Origin: Desulfobacteraceae bacterium
GTDB taxonomy: Bacteria; Desulfobacterota; Desulfobacteria; Desulfobacterales; SURF-7
Direction: 5' to 3'
DNA length: 9,288 bases
Assembly (NCBI GenBank): GCA_030618925.1
Contig: JAUXCK010000077.1
Location: 1 to 9,288, forward strand
The translations under genes were made by a program, and so were the position numbers. Of this stretch, positions 5,863 through 9,288 are shown piece by piece. The notes under the pieces are model-generated. The model searched no databases and was not told the DNA's origin. It worked only from the letters and a program-made list of their open reading frames with translations. Positions within the stretch are counted from its first letter, which is position 1; each line of letters begins with the position of its first letter.

Positions 5863-5946
5863 ACGGTTCTCTCTTTTTTCTGCACTGTTTTAACAAATTT
5901 TGGTAAGCGGCTGAGTCTCCGGATGTCAGGATTTTTGCCTGTTTCT

Positions 5947-7320
5947 CTACCGTCCGTATATGGTTTGAATTTTAGCGGTAATATTATTATGAATCCATGA
6001 CTTGTCCCACCATTCAATGGGGTTTACAAAAACATGATGAATCATCATGCCAAAATGAAGATGATCACCGCCTGCAAGGCCTGTCGTGCCTGTAACGCCG
6101 AGGGTGTCACCTTTTTTAATCCTGTCCCCCTCCTTTACATTGATTCTGCTCAAATGAGAATAAATACTGAACAGTCCGAATCCATGGTCGATGGCAACAG
6201 TTTTACCATAAATTCCGTTCGTGCCTTGATATGCAACCCTCCCGCTGTTTGCCGCAGGAACCGGCGAATGGGATGTAGACGCCAGATCAATGCCCATGTG
6301 ATATTGCCTGTCTATGATTTTCCCCTGATACGTGTATGTGCGGTATTCTGCAAAACTGGCTTTGGTGGAGGATCCGGGAAGCCTTGAGAAGGCGCCTTTC
6401 CAGTAAATTGTGTGATCTGTTTGTTCACCGAGATTCGTCAGTATCCGGGTGCTGGCCTGGCGGATGTCGCGATTGACTGCCAGAAATTGATCAGCGTTTG
6501 ACAGCTGCCCGCCCCCGGCGTCGGACAGGTCAAATTCCGGCATTTTCCAGTTGAGAAACGCGTCGGAGATGCGAATATTATCCGTCTTGAATTTCCCTTT
6601 TTTCAGATAGTGGTTAAAACCGGCCCTGGCAGTGTTACCGGCCGCGTCGGTTGCCTTGACATGGATTTTAGTATCCATATCCTGAAGGTGTCCAAGGGCG
6701 ATAAAGGCCATGTAAATATTTTTTTTCTCAAAGTGTCCGGCGTATCCTGGAAAGAAATTATCACCCACAACAACGCCGCTCTGGATGTCTTGTTCAGACA
6801 CCCGGTAGATAACCACCCCTGACCCCCCTTGCCGGATGTAGTGTTGAGACGTGAGGACATCGATCACCGGCGGCCGGGTATCGATGATGATTTCTTTTTC
6901 AATATATGTTTTGTTGCCATGGAACCATTTGCGCCAGGAATAATCAGTGACTGCGATACGCAGCATTGCCTTGCCATCGGATAATTTCAGTTTTTTAGGC
7001 TCAATAAGAAGTGTGAAGGGGGTTTCGGTGATTGCGCCGCCGCCGATAATAAACTTTGACGTGAATTCTTTATCAAGGAGAACGATTTCCTTTCCATCCT
7101 GAAGCAATCCCACCCACAATTTCCGGATGCCGTTTTCCGGGTCCGACACCAAACCGGTGATCTCCTGAGACAACCCGATATACGGGGTGGGGAGTTCAAT
7201 TGTGACAGATGGTTTATTGCCCTCCATTCGTGCCAGGAAAAGCCAGACACACGGGAATATGATAAATAAACAAAAGAGGATAAACAGCCAGATGGGCAAT
7301 GATTGACTTTTATTTTTCAC
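5947..7320 (-). CDS. membrane-anchored M23 (LytM-type) metallopeptidase
   Basis: Predicted periplasmic peptidoglycan endopeptidase of 457 residues, held by an N-terminal membrane segment (about 9-31). Residues 35-245 read as beta-rich Ig-like modules (for example the VTDYSW...IDTRPPV and VKATDAAGNT segments). The M23 domain occupies about 320-440. All zinc and catalytic residues are visible: H341 and D345 in HMGID, H389 in IYSHL, and H420/H422 in DHLHFG. The enzyme should therefore be active, unlike the degenerate EnvC or NlpD activators. Likely roles are trimming cell-wall cross-links during growth or around an envelope machine; the exact substrate cannot be read from sequence. The start is GTG at 7320, supported by the ribosome site AGGAGGA (7337-7331) ten bases ahead. 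It is the first gene of the leftward run. Confidence 0.92.
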   Translation of the reverse strand: MKNKSQSLPIWLFILFCLFIIFPCVWLFLARMEGNKPSVTIELPTPYIGLSQEITGLVSDPENGIRKLWVGLLQDGKEIVLLDKEFTSKFIIGGGAITETPFTLLIEPKKLKLSDGKAMLRIAVTDYSWRKWFHGNKTYIEKEIIIDTRPPVIDVLTSQHYIRQGGSGVVIYRVSEQDIQSGVVVGDNFFPGYAGHFEKKNIYMAFIALGHLQDMDTKIHVKATDAAGNTARAGFNHYLKKGKFKTDNIRISDAFLNWKMPEFDLSDAGGGQLSNADQFLAVNRDIRQASTRILTNLGEQTDHTIYWKGAFSRLPGSSTKASFAEYRTYTYQGKIIDRQYHMGIDLASTSHSPVPAANSGRVAYQGTNGIYGKTVAIDHGFGLFSIYSHLSRINVKEGDRIKKGDTLGVTGTTGLAGGDHLHFGMMIHHVFVNPIEWWDKSWIHNNITAKIQTIYGR

Positions 7321-7399
7321 TTAAAGAATATCCTCCTGATTTAATTTATTTTTCTTGTTTCTCCCGTGTGCAGATCGGCTGCCTGAATTCGTGTGGAGG

Positions 7400-7428
7400 A
7401 CAATACCAGCTTACTTGGCGGCAATCAA
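7400..7428 (-). promoter_or_regulatory. candidate sigma-70 promoter for the M23/lepB/pyrBC/pilR run
   Basis: Reading leftward, TTGATT (7428-7423) and TATTGT (7405-7400) are 17 bases apart, each matching the consensus at four of six positions. The start point would be near 7393, about 70 bases before the GTG of the M23 gene. Confidence 0.45.
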
Positions 7429-7446
7429 GGCATTTTTCGTTCCTTG
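7426..7446. promoter_or_regulatory. palindrome CAAGG-N11-CCTTG across divergent -35 boxes
   Basis: CAAGG (7426-7430) and CCTTG (7442-7446) are inverted repeats with an 11-base spacer. Their ends overlap the -35 boxes of both promoter candidates, so a single bound protein could affect both directions. This is a short repeat and may be chance. Confidence 0.3.
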
Positions 7447-7472
7447 ACTTTTGGCGATTCAGACGGTAGAAG
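7444..7472 (+). promoter_or_regulatory. candidate sigma-70 promoter for kdsA-kdsC
   Basis: TTGACT (7444-7449) and TAGAAG (7467-7472) are separated by 17 bases, with five and four matches to the consensus. The start would be near 7479, leaving a leader of roughly 185 bases before kdsA that includes half of the inverted repeat at 7470-7517. Confidence 0.4.
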
Positions 7473-7593
7473 TTGACGGTAAGCTTTCATCCTCCGGAGC
7501 CGGGGTATCGTCAACTTTTGTTTCGCATCTCTCCGCTGGTGTGTCCGGCCTTTCAATTTTTTTCTCGAATTTTGGGGTGCGACATGTGAACAC
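7459..7593 (-). CDS. possible small protein of 44 residues, unknown
   Basis: A leftward frame from GTG at 7593 to TGA at 7461-7459. The translation looks more like a protein than the overlapping longer frames: a basic start (FTCRTPKFEKKIERP) followed by an acidic, proline-rich tail (KVDDTPAPEDESLPSTSTV), with codon use like the neighbouring genes. The frame is open back to 7623, where a preceding segment would read KKSFFRVV. No ribosome site precedes the GTG. An ATG at 7630-7628 lies in another frame and stops after five codons, so a frameshifted or decayed small gene is also possible. No family recognised. Confidence 0.22.
   Translation of the reverse strand: MFTCRTPKFEKKIERPDTPAERCETKVDDTPAPEDESLPSTSTV
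7470..7517. repeat. 9-bp inverted repeat in the kdsA leader
   Basis: AAGTTGACG (7470-7478) and CGTCAACTT (7509-7517) are perfect inverted repeats 30 bases apart; inside lies the 8-base palindrome CTCCGGAG (7492-7499). In RNA from the rightward promoter this could fold into a stem. No T run follows, so it is not a standard terminator. Confidence 0.5.
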
Positions 7594-7662
7594 AACCCGG
7601 AAGAAGGACTTTTTACCAAACCGTTACCATAAGGCCATCACAATAAGGATTGGATTGTATCC

Positions 7663-8493
7663 ATGCACACCATCGTAAAAACAGGCAATGACGCCATAGG
7701 CGCAGGCTGCCCACTGGTGTTGATTGCCGGTCCGTGTGTTATCGAAGATGACGACATTACTTTAGAGATTGCGGCATCTTTAAAAAAGATCACCGACACG
7801 CTTGATATCCCTTTTATATTCAAAGCGTCCTATGACAAGGCCAATCGAACATCCATCAATTCTTATCGCGGCCCGGGTCTGAACAGGGGGCTTGATATAC
7901 TTCAGAGGATCAAGACAAAACTGAATATTCGGATTCTTTCAGATGTTCATTCAATTGAGGAAGCTGAAACTGCATCAGAAATACTTGATATCATTCAGGT
8001 GCCCGCATTATTGTGTCGTCAGACCGATTTGCTGCTGGCGGTTGCCCGGACCGGAAAAATTGTCAATATCAAAAAAGGACAATTTGTCGCACCATGGGAT
8101 GTTGCCAATATCATAGACAAAGTAACGTCCATGGGGAACAGGCAGATTCTGATCACCGAACGGGGGACCATGTTTGGGTATAATAATCTGGTGGTCGATT
8201 TTCGGGGCATTCAAATTATCAGGGAGAAAATCGGGTTTCCGGTCATATTTGACGCCACTCACAGTGTTCAACTTCCCGGCGGGCAGGGGACCCGTTCCGA
8301 CGGTCAGCGGGAGTTTGCGCCGGTGCTGGCAAAAGCTGCGGTTGCTGCGGGTGCGGACGGCGTGTTTCTGGAGGTCCACAAGGATCCGGACAAGGCGCTT
8401 TGTGACGGACCCAATTCTTTGAAGCTTGACGATGTACACGAGTTGCTGGTCACCCTGAAGGCAATAAGACAGATTTCAAATCGAACGGTTTAA
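7663..8493 (+). CDS. kdsA: 3-deoxy-8-phosphooctulonate (KDO8P) synthase, metal-dependent type
   Basis: Condenses phosphoenolpyruvate with arabinose 5-phosphate to KDO 8-phosphate, the first dedicated step toward the Kdo sugar of LPS. It is a cytosolic TIM barrel of normal length (276 residues). Family segments are FKASYDKANRTS (53-64), SYRGPGL (67-73), QTDLL (120-124), KKGQF (137-141), FGYNNLVVDF (171-180) and CDGP (247-250). Four metal ligands of the class II enzyme can be placed: C25 in IAGPCVIE, H200 in FDATH, E237 in FLEVH and D248. Their spacing (175, 37, 11) nearly equals that of the Aquifex enzyme, and the E. coli-type asparagine in place of the cysteine is absent. The ATG is the only start in frame here; the ribosome site AAGGA (7645-7649) is rather distant. 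kdsC follows after a short gap. Confidence 0.96.
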   Translation: MHTIVKTGNDAIGAGCPLVLIAGPCVIEDDDITLEIAASLKKITDTLDIPFIFKASYDKANRTSINSYRGPGLNRGLDILQRIKTKLNIRILSDVHSIEEAETASEILDIIQVPALLCRQTDLLLAVARTGKIVNIKKGQFVAPWDVANIIDKVTSMGNRQILITERGTMFGYNNLVVDFRGIQIIREKIGFPVIFDATHSVQLPGGQGTRSDGQREFAPVLAKAAVAAGADGVFLEVHKDPDKALCDGPNSLKLDDVHELLVTLKAIRQISNRTV

Positions 8494-8521
8494 TTTAGTT
8501 TAACAAAAGATCCTTCATTTG

Positions 8522-9055
8522 ATGCGGGTAGAACCAATGGTCACTAACAGGCTCAAACAGATCACCCTTTTGCTTCTGGATGTGGACGGCGTATTAACGG
8601 ACGGGAGCATTATTTATGATGACAACAATGCGGAGACCAAGTTTTTCAATTCAAAAGACGGGCTGGGGCTTCGTTTTTTGATGGATTCCGGAATACATGT
8701 GGGTATTGTCACGGGCAGGCGGTCAGAGGCGCTCATGAACCGTTGCAAAAATCTTGGCATCACACTGGTGTTTGATGGTGTCCATGATAAAGCGGCGGTG
8801 CTTGAGCAGATACTGGCTGAGAATGAGAGGGTTCCGGATGAAATTGCATTTATGGGGGATGACTTGCCGGATCTCCCTCTCATGAAAAAAGTGGGTCTTT
8901 CCATCGCAGTTGCCGATGCCCATGAGGCGGTCTGTATGCATGCCGATATGGTCACGTCTGCCGGGGGCGGCAAAGGCGCTGTGCGGGAGGTGTGCGAAGC
9001 CATATTGAAAGCCAAAGGCCTTTGGGAAGAAATTCTGACTTCATATCTTCAATAA
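8522..9055 (+). CDS. kdsC: KDO8P phosphatase (HAD superfamily)
   Basis: Removes the phosphate from KDO 8-phosphate to give free Kdo, the step after KdsA. It is a capless HAD (C0) protein of 177 residues that forms tetramers in the family. Counting from ATG 8522, the nucleophile and acid pair lie in LLLDVDGVLTDG (D20, D22), motif II is IVTGRR (T64), the lysine of motif III is K90, and motif IV is MGDDLPDLP (D113, D114). The tail AGGGKGAVREVCE is diagnostic for KdsC. Start choice is open: TTG 8519, ATG 8522 and ATG 8537 are in frame and none has a good ribosome site; ATG 8537 leaves seven residues before the conserved core and is also reasonable. It lies 28 bases after kdsA and 6 before the lptC-like frame, so the three read as an operon. 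Confidence 0.95.
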   Translation: MRVEPMVTNRLKQITLLLLDVDGVLTDGSIIYDDNNAETKFFNSKDGLGLRFLMDSGIHVGIVTGRRSEALMNRCKNLGITLVFDGVHDKAAVLEQILAENERVPDEIAFMGDDLPDLPLMKKVGLSIAVADAHEAVCMHADMVTSAGGGKGAVREVCEAILKAKGLWEEILTSYLQ

Positions 9056-9061
9056 CATCAT

Positions 9062-9205
9062 ATGCCATATTCTCCAAGAGCCATAAAATTTTTTCTGGTC
9101 CTGGTGATTATTATATCACTCGGGGGGGTCATATCCATATTTATTCATTACCGGCTGATGTCGGGTCAGCCCGAAAAGCTGTATATATTTATTGAATGTA
9201 ATTAA
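9062..9205 (+). pseudogene. lptC: truncated lptC-like gene, N-terminal part only
   Basis: A 47-codon frame starting 6 bases after kdsC. Residues 1-8 are polar/basic, about 9-29 form a membrane anchor (FFLVLVIIISLGGVISIFIH), then YRLMSGQPEKL. LptC, the single-anchor periplasmic link of the LPS export machine, begins in just this way and normally follows kdsC, with about 190 residues. After PEKL (codon 40, ending 9181) the sequence no longer looks coding and stops seven codons later. The rest of the gene may have been displaced by an insertion or lost. The lptC identity rests on position and the anchor alone, since no periplasmic domain is left to test. Confidence 0.55.
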
Positions 9206-9288
9206 CATGCATACATGTCTTATCTATGTTCTGTAATACGTAAAGTTACCGAATATTTCTTGCCCAAGGATAAACTTATCTATATGTA
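9182..9288. other. A+T-rich segment at the right edge, possible foreign insert
   Basis: By hand count only about 27% of the bases from 9181 on are G or C, far lower than in the kds genes. No rightward frame continues lptC. CTTATCTAT occurs at 9219-9227 and again at 9275-9283. A small inverted repeat, ACATG (9205-9209) and CATGT (9214-9218), lies near the break. A leftward frame is open from the edge (9286) to a TAG at 9226-9224 and could be the C-terminal end of a gene in an inserted element, but 20 codons is too short to judge. Confidence 0.35.

Larger units (their letters stand above)
7321..7662. other. divergent control region between the M23 gene and kdsA
   Basis: This 342-base gap separates genes reading away from each other. 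It holds back-to-back promoter candidates, a small dyad across their -35 boxes, a 9-bp inverted repeat, and a possible tiny leftward reading frame, each listed separately. Longer overlapping frames on both strands here lack ribosome sites and known motifs. Confidence 0.6.

Noticed and set aside
7425..7619. Leftward 64-codon and rightward 75-codon (7451-7678) frames in the M23-kdsA gap
   Set aside because: The first is an Arg/Lys/Ser-rich frame starting with TTG that runs through the promoter region; the second overlaps the start of kdsA out of frame. Neither has a ribosome site.
8008..8439. Leftward 143-codon frame opposite kdsA
   Set aside because: It lies entirely antisense to kdsA, whose motifs are complete; a shadow frame.

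Overview
The window is an ordinary chromosomal stretch from a Gram-negative, LPS-making bacterium. It most likely comes from a sulfate-reducer-type deltaproteobacterium (Desulfobacterota, near Desulfobacterales). This rests on three things I recognise rather than computed: a Geobacter-like type IV pilin with a PilR-like sigma-54 activator, a metal-dependent KdsA followed by kdsC and an lptC start, and GTRG-headed palindromic repeats in the gaps. I could not run a database search, so the taxonomy is inference.

Left part (1-1422): a non-coding repeat-bearing stretch (direct repeat, REP-like palindrome, hexanucleotide tandem repeat), then a leftward type IV pilin gene (pilA) with an intrinsic terminator and a textbook sigma-54 promoter 160-170 bases upstream of its start. 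A TGACA-N5-TGTCA dyad sits where an enhancer for a sigma-54 activator is expected. The rest of the gap holds a second type of REP-like element, what looks like the 3' end of a decayed gene on the + strand, and a strong-looking sigma-70 promoter pointing left that could drive a small RNA.

Middle part (1423-7320): a leftward run of five genes in the order M23 peptidase, lepB, pyrB, pyrC, pilR. pyrB and pyrC overlap by 14 bases and are translationally coupled; together they make the second and third steps of UMP synthesis. LepB (signal peptidase I) and the membrane-anchored LytM-type peptidase act at the cell envelope. PilR is the likely activator of the pilA promoter; no pilS sensor kinase gene lies beside it.

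Right part (7321-9288): a 342-base divergent control region with back-to-back promoter candidates sharing a small palindrome, then rightward kdsA and kdsC (Kdo synthesis for LPS) and the first 40 or so codons of an lptC-like gene. The lptC frame ends abruptly where the DNA turns strongly A+T-rich, which suggests an insertion or rearrangement reaching the right edge. I see no CRISPR array, tRNA or rRNA. I see no clearly new multi-gene system; the most interesting signals are the sigma-54/pilin control region, the broken lptC and the repeats flanking pilR.
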